Shown here in pieces: positions 17,530 to 26,242 of a DNA stretch of 64,000 nt. Positions within the stretch are counted from its first letter, which is position 1; every line of letters starts with the position of its first letter. The stretch is from Cellulomonas sp. WB94 (GTDB taxonomy: Bacteria > Actinomycetota > Actinomycetes > Actinomycetales > Cellulomonadaceae), in NCBI RefSeq assembly GCF_003115775.1, contig NZ_QEES01000001.1:1-64000 (forward strand). The letters are read 5' to 3'. Both the position numbers and the translations under genes were made by a program. The notes beneath the pieces were generated by a model, which ran no database searches, was not told the DNA's origin, and saw nothing but the letters and a program-made list of their open reading frames with translations.

Positions 17530-19586
17530 CTGACCAGCCACGCGAACGCGGGGCCGGGGACGAGTCCCCGGCTCCGCGTTCGCTGCTCGGTATGTACGTC
17601 GCCGTGGTGTGCGGGCTCGGTCTCGTCGCCATCGCGGGCGTGATCGTCGGCACGTCGTGGCCGTCTGTCGCTCACAGCGACTGGTGGCCCATCGGGTTCC
17701 TCGCGGTGGCCGCCCTCGTGGGAGAGGTGAAGCCGCTGCTCATCTCGCGGAGCGGCAAGGCGTCGTGGACCGTCTCGACGTCGGGTCCCTTCATCCTTGC
17801 CCTGGTCGCGGTCGCCGGCGTGGGGGTCGCGGTCCTCGTCCAGGCCGTCGTGAGCCTGGCCGACGATCTCATCAACAGGCGCACACCGATGAAGTCCGCG
17901 TTCAACACGGCGCAGTACGTCCTCAGCCTTGTCGCGGCCCGGGCCGTCTTCTCCGCCCTGGCGGGTCTGCCGTTCTTCGCGGGCCCCATGACCATCGGGG
18001 TGCGCCACCTGGGCCCACTGCTCGCCGGCGGCGTCGCGATGGTCGTCATCAACCTGCTGCTCGTGGCGTCCGTGGTCTCGATCGCCACGTCTCAGCCGCT
18101 CCGGACCATCATGCGCGAGGACGTCCACTTCCACGCCGCCACCCAGCTGGTCCTGCTCTGCATCGGTGCCGTCGCTGCGATCGTCGTCAGGGACGGCGTG
18201 GGTGTCCTTGCGCTGCTGGGTCCACCGGCCTTCGCCGTCTACTGGACGACCGCCGCCGGGATCCGCCATGCCCACGAGGCGTCGCACGACTCGCTGACCG
18301 GCCTCCACAACCGGGAACGGCTCCACGGCCGGCTCGCGCACGCCTTCGTCGCCCCGAACCGCACGCCGTCGGGCGGTCCCGGGCTCGTGCTGATCGACCT
18401 CGACCACTTCAAGGACATCAACGACACGCTCGGGCACCCCGTGGGCGACACGCTCCTGCAGCAGGTGGCCGAGCGCCTGGTCCTCGCCCTCGGCGAGGAC
18501 GCGTTCGTGAGCCGACTCGGTGGCGACGAGTTCGCGGTCGTGGTCGACGGCGACCTCGCGGCCACCCAGAGGGTCGCGCAGGACCTGCTCGCCTCGCTCG
18601 AAGCCCCGATGCGGGTCGGCGAGGTCGAGCTGCTCGTCCGGGCGAGTGCCGGCGTCGCCGTCGCCCCTCAGCACGGGGACGACGCCGAGGCGTTGATGAA
18701 GAATGCCGACGTCGCGCTCTACCAGGCGAAGCTCGACCGCGATCGGATCAGCACGTACTCGCCCGAGCACGACGTCAACACGCTCGAACGGCTCCAGCTG
18801 CTGGCCGACCTGCGGACGGCTCTCGACACCGGCCAGCTGAGCGTCGCGTACCAGCCTCAGGTCAACCTGACCAGCAGGCGGATGGTCGGCGTCGAGGCGC
18901 TCATCCGCTGGCAGCACCCGACCCGCGGGTCCGTTCCGCCGGACAGCTTCATCCCCCTGGCGGAGAACTCCGGTCTGATCGCCGAGCTGACGGCGACCGT
19001 GCTCGACGCGGCGCTGGGACAGCTCGCCGAGCTGCGCGCGGCCGGCCACGAGCTGCGCATGGCCGTCAACCTCTCCGCTCGGCACCTGTCCGACCTGGCA
19101 CTGCCACGTCAGGTTGCCGAGGCTCTGCGGCGGCACAGCATCCCGCCCGAGATGCTCGTGCTCGAGGTGACCGAGACCGGCATCCTGGCCGACCCGGCCC
19201 GGGTCGACGCGGTCATCGCCACCCTGCGGCAGCTCGGGGTCGCGATCGCGGTCGATGACTACGGGACGGGCCACGCCTCGCTCAGCTACCTCAAGACGCT
19301 CGAGGTCGACGAGCTCAAGATCGACAAGTCCTTCGTCGTCGACATGGGTCGCGACACCCACGACTTCATCATCGTCCGGTCGACGATCGCGCTCGCCCTG
19401 GACCTCGACCTGCGGGTGATCGCTGAGGGCATCGAGGACGAGGAGACTGCGGTCGCCCTCCGCGAGCTCGGCTGTGACGTGGGCCAGGGGTACCACCTGG
19501 GCCGCCCGACCACGCCCGACCAGATCCTGCTGCGCCTGAACTCCGAACGACTGCTGGCGGCCGCGCGCGACGCGGCGACGCCCTGA
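17523..19586 (+). CDS. Membrane GGDEF-EAL protein (c-di-GMP synthesis/hydrolysis)
   Basis: The protein has 687 residues from GTG 17523, or 664 from ATG 17592. About six to seven N-terminal membrane segments (MASE-like) form a sensor, followed by SLTGLHNRERL and a GGDEF domain with intact RLGGDEFAV, then an EAL domain with VGVEALIRW, DDYGTGHASLSYL, LKIDKSFV, AEGIED and GQGYHLGRP. Both active sites look complete; no RxxD inhibitory site precedes GGDEF. ATG 17592 has no ribosome site and sits just after a strong hairpin, which is why I prefer the GTG overlapping the small upstream ORF. The next gene starts two bases after the stop. Confidence 0.85.
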   Translation: MVADQPRERGAGDESPAPRSLLGMYVAVVCGLGLVAIAGVIVGTSWPSVAHSDWWPIGFLAVAALVGEVKPLLISRSGKASWTVSTSGPFILALVAVAGVGVAVLVQAVVSLADDLINRRTPMKSAFNTAQYVLSLVAARAVFSALAGLPFFAGPMTIGVRHLGPLLAGGVAMVVINLLLVASVVSIATSQPLRTIMREDVHFHAATQLVLLCIGAVAAIVVRDGVGVLALLGPPAFAVYWTTAAGIRHAHEASHDSLTGLHNRERLHGRLAHAFVAPNRTPSGGPGLVLIDLDHFKDINDTLGHPVGDTLLQQVAERLVLALGEDAFVSRLGGDEFAVVVDGDLAATQRVAQDLLASLEAPMRVGEVELLVRASAGVAVAPQHGDDAEALMKNADVALYQAKLDRDRISTYSPEHDVNTLERLQLLADLRTALDTGQLSVAYQPQVNLTSRRMVGVEALIRWQHPTRGSVPPDSFIPLAENSGLIAELTATVLDAALGQLAELRAAGHELRMAVNLSARHLSDLALPRQVAEALRRHSIPPEMLVLEVTETGILADPARVDAVIATLRQLGVAIAVDDYGTGHASLSYLKTLEVDELKIDKSFVVDMGRDTHDFIIVRSTIALALDLDLRVIAEGIEDEETAVALRELGCDVGQGYHLGRPTTPDQILLRLNSERLLAAARDAATP
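17542..17583 (+). terminator. 20-bp hairpin at the GGDEF-EAL gene start
   Basis: Arms 17542-17561 and 17564-17583 pair over 20 bp with a single G-U and a two-base loop. It lies 13 bases after the stop of the 35-residue ORF. If the downstream gene begins at GTG 17523, the hairpin is inside coding sequence and could act as an attenuator or a translation block; if it begins at ATG 17592, it is an ordinary terminator or leader hairpin. Confidence 0.6.
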
Positions 19587-19588
19587 CC

Positions 19589-20194
19589 GTGCTGCTCCTT
19601 GCTGCGTGCGTCCTCGGGCTCCTCTCCCCGTTGCTCGTCGGCCGGTGGCCCGCCGGACTCCTGCTGCACCCGTGGCGGTGGCCGCTGCTGATCTGGGTGA
19701 CCCTGGGGCTGCAGGTGGTGGCCGTCGAGGTCCCGCTGCCAGGCGTGCTCGCGCCGGTCCTGCACGTGCTGACCTACGTCGTCGTCGTCGGCTTCCTGTG
19801 GCTGAACCGGTCCCTCGACCGCATCGCGGTCGTCGCGGCAGGAACGGCCTCGAACGGCGTCACGATCGCGCTCAACGGCGGGGTCCTGCCGGCCTCCGCA
19901 GACGCCGTGCGTGCAGCCGCACTCGACCCCCACCTGGCGTTCGCCAACTCCGCCGTCGTCGCGCACCCGGTGCTGCCCTGGCTGGGTGACGTGTTCGCCT
20001 GGCCCGCGCCGCTGCCGCTCGCGAACACGTTCAGCGTGGGCGACGTGCTCATCGCGGTCGGCGTCGTGCTGGTTGCCTGGACCGGCACCTGTCGGCTCGG
20101 CCGTACCCCGGTCCGGCGAGCCGTGGCGCCCGACGCGACCGGCGGCGGCACGACGTCGCCCACAGCCAAGCTCGACGGTCCTTCGCAGCGCTGA
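19589..20194 (+). CDS. DUF5317-type membrane protein
   Basis: A 201-residue protein with about five transmembrane helices and the DUF5317 landmarks ALNGGVLPAS and ANTFSVGDVLIAVG. Its function is unknown, but such proteins frequently sit beside GGDEF proteins in actinobacteria. GTG 19589 comes two bases after the stop of the GGDEF-EAL gene with no ribosome site of its own, so coupled expression is likely. The last 30 residues are polar and probably cytoplasmic. Confidence 0.75.
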   Translation: MLLLAACVLGLLSPLLVGRWPAGLLLHPWRWPLLIWVTLGLQVVAVEVPLPGVLAPVLHVLTYVVVVGFLWLNRSLDRIAVVAAGTASNGVTIALNGGVLPASADAVRAAALDPHLAFANSAVVAHPVLPWLGDVFAWPAPLPLANTFSVGDVLIAVGVVLVAWTGTCRLGRTPVRRAVAPDATGGGTTSPTAKLDGPSQR

Positions 20195-20219
20195 GCAGGT
20201 GACGGGCGGCAGGAGTCTG

Positions 20220-21167
20220 TCAGGGTGCCGTCGTCGCGTCGTCGGCGTCGCGCTTGCGACCCGCCCGCTTCGCCCTGAGCAGCTGGTGGTCCGCCCGGCG
20301 CATCAGCGCCGCGGCATCATCGCCGACGGCCACCGTGGCGGCGCCGATCGACACGGTGATGCGCATGGGCGAGAGGTCCTCGTAGCGGCCCTGCGCGGCC
20401 ACGACCTGAAGCCTCGCTGTGAGCGATCTCAGCTCGTCGTCAGTGATCGGGCCCGTGATCACCGCGAACTCGTCACCACCCGTCCGCACGACGTGGTCGG
20501 TGGCCCTGACGGCATGGGCGAGGCTGCGGGCGAGCACCATGAGCACGGCGTCGCCGGCCTCATGCCCGAGGGTGTCGTTCGTCTGCTTGAACCGGTCGAC
20601 GTCGAGGACCAGCGCCGCGAAGCGCGTGCCGTGGCGTTCCCAGTCGGCGATCCGACGGCTCAGGCACCCGTCGAGGGATCGACGGTTGCCCACGCCCGTG
20701 AGGGGATCGACGAGCGAGAGTCGCTCCGCCTCGCGCAGGTCCTGCTCCAGCTCCCTGCGGTCGGAGTCGTCCCGGAAGGTCTCGACCGCTCCGCTGATCG
20801 TCCCGTCCTCGGAGCGGAGGGCGACCGCGGTCACGTGGACCGGGCGGACGTGACCGTCGCGGTGGTGCAGGAACACGCGGACCGACCGCGGGCGGCCGTC
20901 CCTCATCGTCGCGACCAGCGGGCAGCTCGCGCCGCAGAGCTCGACGCCGCGCTCGTTGACATGGTTGAGGCGTCCGTCGCCGCACCAGCGACCCACCATG
21001 TCGTCTGCGGAGAACCCGGAGATCGCCTCCGCGGCACGGTTCCAGTACGTGATGAGCCTGGACGGCTCGACGACGTACATCCCGTCGCTCATGGCATCCA
21101 GCAACGCCGCGTGGGACGGTGCGCCCGTCACGGGCGTCGTGTCTGGTGGATCGTCACAAACGATCAC
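20220..21167 (-). CDS. PAS-GGDEF diguanylate cyclase
   Basis: A 315-residue soluble protein. Residues about 20-130 form a PAS domain with the Cys pair in ERGVELCGASCPL and a C-terminal cap FRDDSDRREL. Residues about 150-300 form a GGDEF domain with DPLTGVGNRRSL and RTGGDEFAV. RATD lies five residues before GGDEF, a standard inhibitory I-site, so product inhibition by c-di-GMP is expected. It converges with the GGDEF-EAL/DUF5317 pair with a 25-base gap. The GTG 21167 start has a weak ribosome site. Confidence 0.88.
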   Translation of the reverse strand: MIVCDDPPDTTPVTGAPSHAALLDAMSDGMYVVEPSRLITYWNRAAEAISGFSADDMVGRWCGDGRLNHVNERGVELCGASCPLVATMRDGRPRSVRVFLHHRDGHVRPVHVTAVALRSEDGTISGAVETFRDDSDRRELEQDLREAERLSLVDPLTGVGNRRSLDGCLSRRIADWERHGTRFAALVLDVDRFKQTNDTLGHEAGDAVLMVLARSLAHAVRATDHVVRTGGDEFAVITGPITDDELRSLTARLQVVAAQGRYEDLSPMRITVSIGAATVAVGDDAAALMRRADHQLLRAKRAGRKRDADDATTAP

Positions 21168-21322
21168 GCTAGGGGCCGATTCGTCGCGGCGCGTGGGCCG
21201 ATCAGGTCCCTGGGGCAGAAATCACCCCTGCCGACATCCGACCGGTCAGGTCGTGACTTCACGGCGACCGGCGCGAGATTAGGGTGTGGACCGGGAAGTC
21301 GTGGCTGCCGAGGGAGGTACCC

Positions 21323-22312
21323 GTGCCGGGCGTGACCAGTGCCGACGTCGCTCGAGAGAGCGGCGTCTCGCGGACCACGGTCAGCTACGTGCTCAACGCC
21401 AAGGAGGGCGTGGCGATCTCCGAGGCGACGCGCCAGCGGGTCCGCGCGGCGGCGCTGCGGCTCGGCTACTCGCCGTCGGCGGCCGCCCGGACGCTGCGCC
21501 TGGGCAAGAGCGACCTCGTGCTCTGCGTGCTGCCGAACTGGCCGATCGGCCCGGTCATCGACACGTTGCTCGACCACCTCGCCCGCCAGCTCGCCGAGCG
21601 CGGCCTGTCCGTGCTCGTCCACCACGGTCGCGGTACCCGGCCGTTGTCCGAGCTGTGGCGGGCGGTGACGCCCCGTGCCGTCGTCGGCTTCACCGCGTTC
21701 GCCCCCGAGGACGAGCGGTCGATGCGCCAGGCAGGCATCCAGGTCGTCGGCACCGCGCTCGAGCAGGACCCCCGCGACCCCGTCGTCCACTCGGTCTCCC
21801 AGACCGGGATCGGCCGCCTCCAGGTGCAGCACCTCGCCTCCCGTGGCCATCGCATGATCGCGTACGCGACGGCCACGGATCCTCGCCTCGCGGACTTCGC
21901 CGAAGGACGGCTCGCGGGCGTGCGGCTCGAGTGCGCGGACCGCGGACTCCCCGAGCCGCTCGTGACGCCCGTCGACCTCGACGTGCGGTCGGCTGCGCTC
22001 GCTGTCCGGGCCTGGCGCGCGGCCGACTCCCCCGTGACCGCCGTGGCCGCCTACAACGACGAGGTGGCGCTCGCCGTGCTCGCGGGGCTGCACAGCGAGG
22101 GGCTCGGTGTGCCCTCGGAGGTCGCAGTCATCGGGGTCGACGACATCCCGGCCGCGCGGCTCTCGCTCCCGGCTCTGACCACGGTGTCCCAGGGTGTCGA
22201 CGCGCAGGCGCGGTATCTCGCCTCGGCTGTGCTCGCCGCCCTCGACGGCCACACCGACCCGCCGACGTTCCCGGCCGACGTCCTCGACGTCGTCGTGCGC
22301 GACTCGACCTGA
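21323..22312 (+). CDS. LacI-family transcriptional regulator
   Basis: A 329-residue repressor-type protein with helix-turn-helix TSADVARESGVSRTTVSYVLN at the N-terminus and a periplasmic-binding-protein-like sensor ending VIGVDDIPAARLSLPALTTV. GTG 21323 has GGGAGG six bases upstream; the frame open from 21284 lacks one. It converges on the secreted beta-helix gene, so a role in carbohydrate control is plausible but unproven, and I see no canonical LacI operator nearby. Confidence 0.9.
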   Translation: MPGVTSADVARESGVSRTTVSYVLNAKEGVAISEATRQRVRAAALRLGYSPSAAARTLRLGKSDLVLCVLPNWPIGPVIDTLLDHLARQLAERGLSVLVHHGRGTRPLSELWRAVTPRAVVGFTAFAPEDERSMRQAGIQVVGTALEQDPRDPVVHSVSQTGIGRLQVQHLASRGHRMIAYATATDPRLADFAEGRLAGVRLECADRGLPEPLVTPVDLDVRSAALAVRAWRAADSPVTAVAAYNDEVALAVLAGLHSEGLGVPSEVAVIGVDDIPAARLSLPALTTVSQGVDAQARYLASAVLAALDGHTDPPTFPADVLDVVVRDST

Positions 22313-22340
22313 CGTCGCCCGTATGCCCCCGTGGACGGCT

Positions 22341-22374
22341 CTGGGGGCCGGAGCGGGCTCGCTCCGGCCCCCAG
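22341..22374. terminator. Bidirectional hairpin terminator
   Basis: A perfect 15-bp stem, CTGGGGGCCGGAGCG and its complement, around GGCT. It sits between the convergent LacI regulator and secreted beta-helix genes. Confidence 0.85.
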
Positions 22375-22406
22375 GACCTTGGTCAGGCGCTAGTCGAACA
22401 CGTCCG

Positions 22407-24314
22407 TCACGGGAAGCTGGTGACGAAGCTCGGGGTACCGGTGGTGGTGTTGTCCACCGGCGCCCCCGTGTCGTTGACGACATGGTCGATCGTCCCGGCA
22501 CTGAGGTTGACCGTCATGACGTGGTGCAGCGCGACGCCCGGCGTCACCGGGACCTCGAACCCGCGCGTGGCGTGGATCGTCGGGTCGACGTTGGTGAAGA
22601 TGTAGGCGCCGCCGCCCCACAGCTCGTGGGTCGTGACGTCGTCGGCCACCTTGTACGCCGCCCAGCCGAGGACGCCGTCGTGCTGCCACGCCGCCTGGTT
22701 CGGCGGGTCGTACGGCAGCTCGTTCTGGAAGAACACGGTGCGGCCGTTCTCACCGTTCCAGAGGACGTTGTACTGCTGGTAGTGCTCCACGAACAGCCCG
22801 GTGGCGGTCACGTCGTCGCCGTTGACGACGACGCCGTTGCGACCGGTGTTGATGTCCCAGCCGACGGAGCCCGCGACGCCGTGGTCCGCGCGCCAGGCCC
22901 AGATGTGGTCGATCAGCACGTTGTCGCTGTTGACCTCGAGACTGACGTCCGCCTTGCCGACGTGCGGACCGCCGACGCGGAAGTAGACGTCGCTGAGCGT
23001 CGTCGGGTTGAGCGCGTCCGACTTCTTGTCGGACCGGGTGTCCCTGTCGTGGCCGCTCTTCGTGCCGACGCGCAGGAGGACCGGCGAGCTGACGTCACCC
23101 GCGTCGATCGTGAGGCCGGCGAGGATCACCCCGGGCACGTCCGCCACCGTGACGGGAGTCGCGCCGCCGACGGCGGTCAGGGTCGCGTGGCCGAGACCCA
23201 GGACCACGGTGTTCGCGCGCTTGACCGCGATGGACCTCGAGACGTCATAGACGCCGGGCGTCAGCAGCAGGTTGCGGCCGCGGGCGAGCTCGTTGTTGAT
23301 GACCTGCACCGAGTCGGACGGCTTCACGACGAAGAAGTCGGCGATCGGGATCGACCGTCCTGGGGTCATGCCGTCCGCCCACGTGACGCCACGGCTGTTC
23401 TGCTGCGCCGACGGCACGTACACGTTGTACCGGCCGCTTCCGTCGACGTACAGGAACGGCTTCTCACGGCTTACAGGAGTCGTGTCGAGCGTCGTGTACG
23501 GCGGGTTGGGGAACGCCTCGTCGGTCGGGGCGCCGACGACGCCGGAGAAGACCGCGTTCCAGACGCCGTTGGACCATCCACCGATGTCGCTGTTGCGGGT
23601 GATCCACTGCTGCTGCGAGCCGTTGATGATGAACCCGCTCTTGGTGTCCGCGATGTAGCCGCCGCTCGCGTACTGGGGGCCGGCCGTGCAGTAGTCCATC
23701 AGCGAGAGGTTCCCGCCGGTGATGTTGAGGCGGCGCATCGACACGGCCTGCGACACGGCCCAGAAGTCGGCCGAGGCCCGGCAGCCGTCTTGACCCGCGC
23801 CGTTGATGTTCAGCGTGAGGTTCGACAGCGTGCGCCAGAAGTTCACGAGAGCCAGGCAGTTGCTGGTGCCGCCGTCCTCGAGGCAGCGGTTGTAGACCTC
23901 GATCTTGCCGTTGATGACGACGTCCGTCGGGGAGGCTCCGAGGCCTGCGACCTCGGTGTAGTAGCCGACCTTGATCTGCAGCGGCTCGGTGTCCGTGCCG
24001 TAGACCCCTGGCTTGAACAGCAGGGCGTGCCGGCCGGTCTCCATCTCGGCGTCGATCTGCTCGGCGTTGACCGCGTCGACGGTCGCCTGGATCTCGCTCA
24101 CCGGCATCGTCGGGTCGAACATGATGACGTTCGGGCCGAGGTCCGGCTGGGTGGGGTTCGTCGCGGGCGGGTTGGTCGCACCGGCTGCGGTGGCGATGCC
24201 GCCCGTGAGGGCGGTCGCAAGAGCGACGCCCAGCGCAAGGGCGCGGCCACGACGCCGCCGGCTGGGCTGCGACGTGTCATGGCGCTGGGCGCCGGGGATG
24301 GGTAACGATCTCAT
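22407..24314 (-). CDS. Secreted right-handed beta-helix protein, GH55-like
   Basis: A 635-residue exported protein. The signal peptide runs to about residue 45 (RRRRGRALALGVALATALTGG...AAGA). Two related beta-helix halves follow, each opening with a similar motif: ALLFKPGVYG then VAGLGAS, and later LLLTPGVYD then VLGLGHA. The layout resembles GH55/pectate-lyase-like enzymes. Close actinobacterial relatives are often labelled adenylyl cyclase, for which I see no support. Catalytic residues cannot be assigned by eye, so polysaccharide hydrolysis is inferred from fold and context (LacI gene opposite). ATG 24314 has GGGGAGGA upstream. Confidence 0.75.
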   Translation of the reverse strand: MRSLPIPGAQRHDTSQPSRRRRGRALALGVALATALTGGIATAAGATNPPATNPTQPDLGPNVIMFDPTMPVSEIQATVDAVNAEQIDAEMETGRHALLFKPGVYGTDTEPLQIKVGYYTEVAGLGASPTDVVINGKIEVYNRCLEDGGTSNCLALVNFWRTLSNLTLNINGAGQDGCRASADFWAVSQAVSMRRLNITGGNLSLMDYCTAGPQYASGGYIADTKSGFIINGSQQQWITRNSDIGGWSNGVWNAVFSGVVGAPTDEAFPNPPYTTLDTTPVSREKPFLYVDGSGRYNVYVPSAQQNSRGVTWADGMTPGRSIPIADFFVVKPSDSVQVINNELARGRNLLLTPGVYDVSRSIAVKRANTVVLGLGHATLTAVGGATPVTVADVPGVILAGLTIDAGDVSSPVLLRVGTKSGHDRDTRSDKKSDALNPTTLSDVYFRVGGPHVGKADVSLEVNSDNVLIDHIWAWRADHGVAGSVGWDINTGRNGVVVNGDDVTATGLFVEHYQQYNVLWNGENGRTVFFQNELPYDPPNQAAWQHDGVLGWAAYKVADDVTTHELWGGGAYIFTNVDPTIHATRGFEVPVTPGVALHHVMTVNLSAGTIDHVVNDTGAPVDNTTTGTPSFVTSFP

Positions 24315-24350
24315 GCGATTCAGTCCTCCCCATTGAGGTGAAATGCACCG

Positions 24351-24364
24351 GTGACTCGTGTCAC
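24351..24364. promoter_or_regulatory. CRP-like palindrome between secreted protein and kinase
   Basis: GTGACTCGTGTCAC fits the GTGA-N6-TCAC core recognised by CRP/GlxR-type cAMP regulators in actinobacteria. It lies 37 bases upstream of the beta-helix gene start, in promoter position, and 128 bases before the divergent kinase. Confidence 0.45.
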
Positions 24365-24491
24365 TCAGGCAGCACCCAGACTAGGGACACCGGGGGGGAT
24401 GTCAAGGGCTGAGCACCCGTGGGGGCTGATCCGCGCGAGCGTGCCCGGCACGAGCCACGTACCGTGTGGGCGTACCGAGAGGGGAGATGCC

Positions 24492-25823
24492 ATGAGCGAC
24501 ACACCGAACACCGAAGTCGCAGGCAGTCTCGTCGGCGACCGCTACCGCATCGAGGCCGTCATCGGTCATGGCGGCATGGCCGCGGTCTACCGCGCCCGTG
24601 ACGAGCTCCTGGGGCGCGTGGTGGCGCTGAAGGTCATCGCTCCGGCCTCCGCCGACGCCTCGTCGGTGCGACGCGCGCGAGCCGAGGTCGAGCTCCTCGC
24701 ATCGCTCAACCATCACGCGCTGGTCACCCTGTTCGACGCCGGTGTCGACGAGCTCGACGGCGTCGAGCGGACGTTCCTCGTCATGGAGTTCGTCGACGGC
24801 CCGACCCTCGGTGCGCGGATCGAGCGTGGTCCCCTCGCCCGTGCCGACGTGTGCCGGATGGCCGTGGACCTCGCCGAGGCGCTGCACGTCGTCCATGCGA
24901 GCGGGATCGTCCATCGCGACATCAAGCCGGGCAACGTGCTCCTCGGCTCCTCGCCGCTGCCCACGCACGAGTTCACCGCGAAGCTCGCCGACTTCGGGAT
25001 CGCCCACCTCATCGACTCGACCCGCCTGACCGCCACGGGAGGCCTGGTCGGCACGGCTGCCTACCTCAGCCCCGAGCAGGCCCGCGGCGCAGCTCCGGCT
25101 CCCGCGTCGGACGTCTACTCGTTGGGCCTCGTGCTCCTCGAGTCGCTGACGCGGACGCGCGCGTTCCCGGGCGCTCTCATGGAGTCCGTCGGCGCGCGTC
25201 TGGTCAGCGACCCACCGATCCCCGGCTCCGTCGGTTCCGGGTGGGCGGCACTCCTGTCGGCCATGACGGCGCGGGACCCGGAGGCGCGCCCGAGCGCCGT
25301 GGACGTCGCCGTCGCTGCCCGGGCGCTCGAGCACGACCTGCTGGCGTCTGGTGATCCCCTCGACACGTCATTCGCCACACAGGTCCTCGCAACGAGCGTC
25401 GGCGGACCGGCTCCGACCACCCTGACCGTCCCGATGGATGCGCACGCGAGCGGCTCAACAGCCGTCATGCCGGCCGCCGTCCTCGAACAGCTCGGCCGCG
25501 ACGCCGCGAGCCGTGCCGCCGAGCACGCCGCGGAGAGCAGTGCTGCCCGCGCCACCGGTCACGAGGCGACGAGCAGTGCAGCGCGCACCACCGGCCACGA
25601 GGCCACGAGCGGACGCACCGCGGGGTCGACCGGCGCAGGGCACCCGCGCCGGCTCCGCCGCCCTCTCGTTCTGGCAGCAGTCGCCCTGCTGGTCGTCGTC
25701 GCGGCCGTCGTGGCGGTGCCTCGTATCGCTGCCCCCGCACCCAGCACCGTGCCGACCCTGCCGGCCGTCGTCGAGCCGCTCGGCACCGACCTGCAGGCCC
25801 TCCTGACGAGCGTCAGCCCATGA
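24492..25823 (+). CDS. Ser/Thr protein kinase (PknB-like), membrane anchored
   Basis: A 443-residue Hanks-type kinase: glycine loop IGHGGMAAVYRA, Lys47 in VALKV, HRDIKPGN (141-148), DFG at 167-169 and GTAAYLSPEQ. The catalytic domain ends near 300. A linker holds two tandem 12-residue repeats (SSAARATGHEAT type), then one helix (LVLAAVALLVVVAAVVAVP) and a short outside tail with no PASTA domains. ATG 24492 has GAGGGGAGA upstream. Its TGA overlaps the ATG of the lipoprotein gene, pointing to a kinase-lipoprotein pair. Confidence 0.9.
   Translation: MSDTPNTEVAGSLVGDRYRIEAVIGHGGMAAVYRARDELLGRVVALKVIAPASADASSVRRARAEVELLASLNHHALVTLFDAGVDELDGVERTFLVMEFVDGPTLGARIERGPLARADVCRMAVDLAEALHVVHASGIVHRDIKPGNVLLGSSPLPTHEFTAKLADFGIAHLIDSTRLTATGGLVGTAAYLSPEQARGAAPAPASDVYSLGLVLLESLTRTRAFPGALMESVGARLVSDPPIPGSVGSGWAALLSAMTARDPEARPSAVDVAVAARALEHDLLASGDPLDTSFATQVLATSVGGPAPTTLTVPMDAHASGSTAVMPAAVLEQLGRDAASRAAEHAAESSAARATGHEATSSAARTTGHEATSGRTAGSTGAGHPRRLRRPLVLAAVALLVVVAAVVAVPRIAAPAPSTVPTLPAVVEPLGTDLQALLTSVSP
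25536..25607 (+). repeat. Two tandem 36-bp repeats in kinase linker
   Basis: Units 25536-25571 and 25572-25607 are imperfect copies encoding SSAARATGHEAT and SSAARTTGHEAT-like blocks between the kinase domain and the membrane helix. They look like a recent in-frame duplication of a flexible linker. Confidence 0.8.
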
Positions 25824-26224
25824 CCGGCGTGCGACTCTGCACGGCCGCGGTCATCGGCGTGGCCCTGCTCGTCGGCTGCGGGTCCGGTGCGCCAGACATC
25901 GCCGCGACCACCTCCAGCGAGCTGCAGTCCGCGGTGCACGACATCGGCACGGCCGCCGCCGCAGGCGACTACACGGCCGCGATGACCCTGCTCGACACCC
26001 TCCAGTCGCGGCTCGACCAGGGGCTCGCTGCCGGTCAGGTCACCGCCGACCGCGGGGTCGAGATCCAGTCAGCGCTGGACAAGGTGCGCGGTGATCTCGG
26101 AGCGCTCGTCGAGACCTCGACGCCGACCGCATCCCCCTCGCCGACGGCAACAGCGACCGCGGCTCCGAAGCCGGTCACCACGAAGCCCGGCGCCGGGCCC
26201 GGCAAGAAGAAGGGCAAGGACTAG
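25820..26224 (+). CDS. Lipoprotein paired with Ser/Thr kinase
   Basis: A 134-residue precursor with signal peptide and lipobox LLVGC (lipidated Cys near 20), a predicted helical middle (about 30-95) and a Thr/Pro/Ser-rich tail ending KKKGKD. No domain recognised. ATG overlaps the kinase stop (ATGA), so the two are coupled; it may act as a ligand-binding or accessory partner of the kinase at the outer membrane face, which is inference only. Confidence 0.75.
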   Translation: MTGVRLCTAAVIGVALLVGCGSGAPDIAATTSSELQSAVHDIGTAAAAGDYTAAMTLLDTLQSRLDQGLAAGQVTADRGVEIQSALDKVRGDLGALVETSTPTASPSPTATATAAPKPVTTKPGAGPGKKKGKD

Positions 26225-26242
26225 GGTTCGGGCGCCGCCGGG

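Noticed and set aside
22407-24314. Adenylyl cyclase function for the secreted protein
   Set aside because: No nucleotide-cyclase motif is visible; the sequence is exported and beta-helical.
24351-24364. Operator for the convergent LacI regulator
   Set aside because: The palindrome fits GTGA-N6-TCAC of CRP-type proteins better than the central-CG palindromes typical of LacI proteins.
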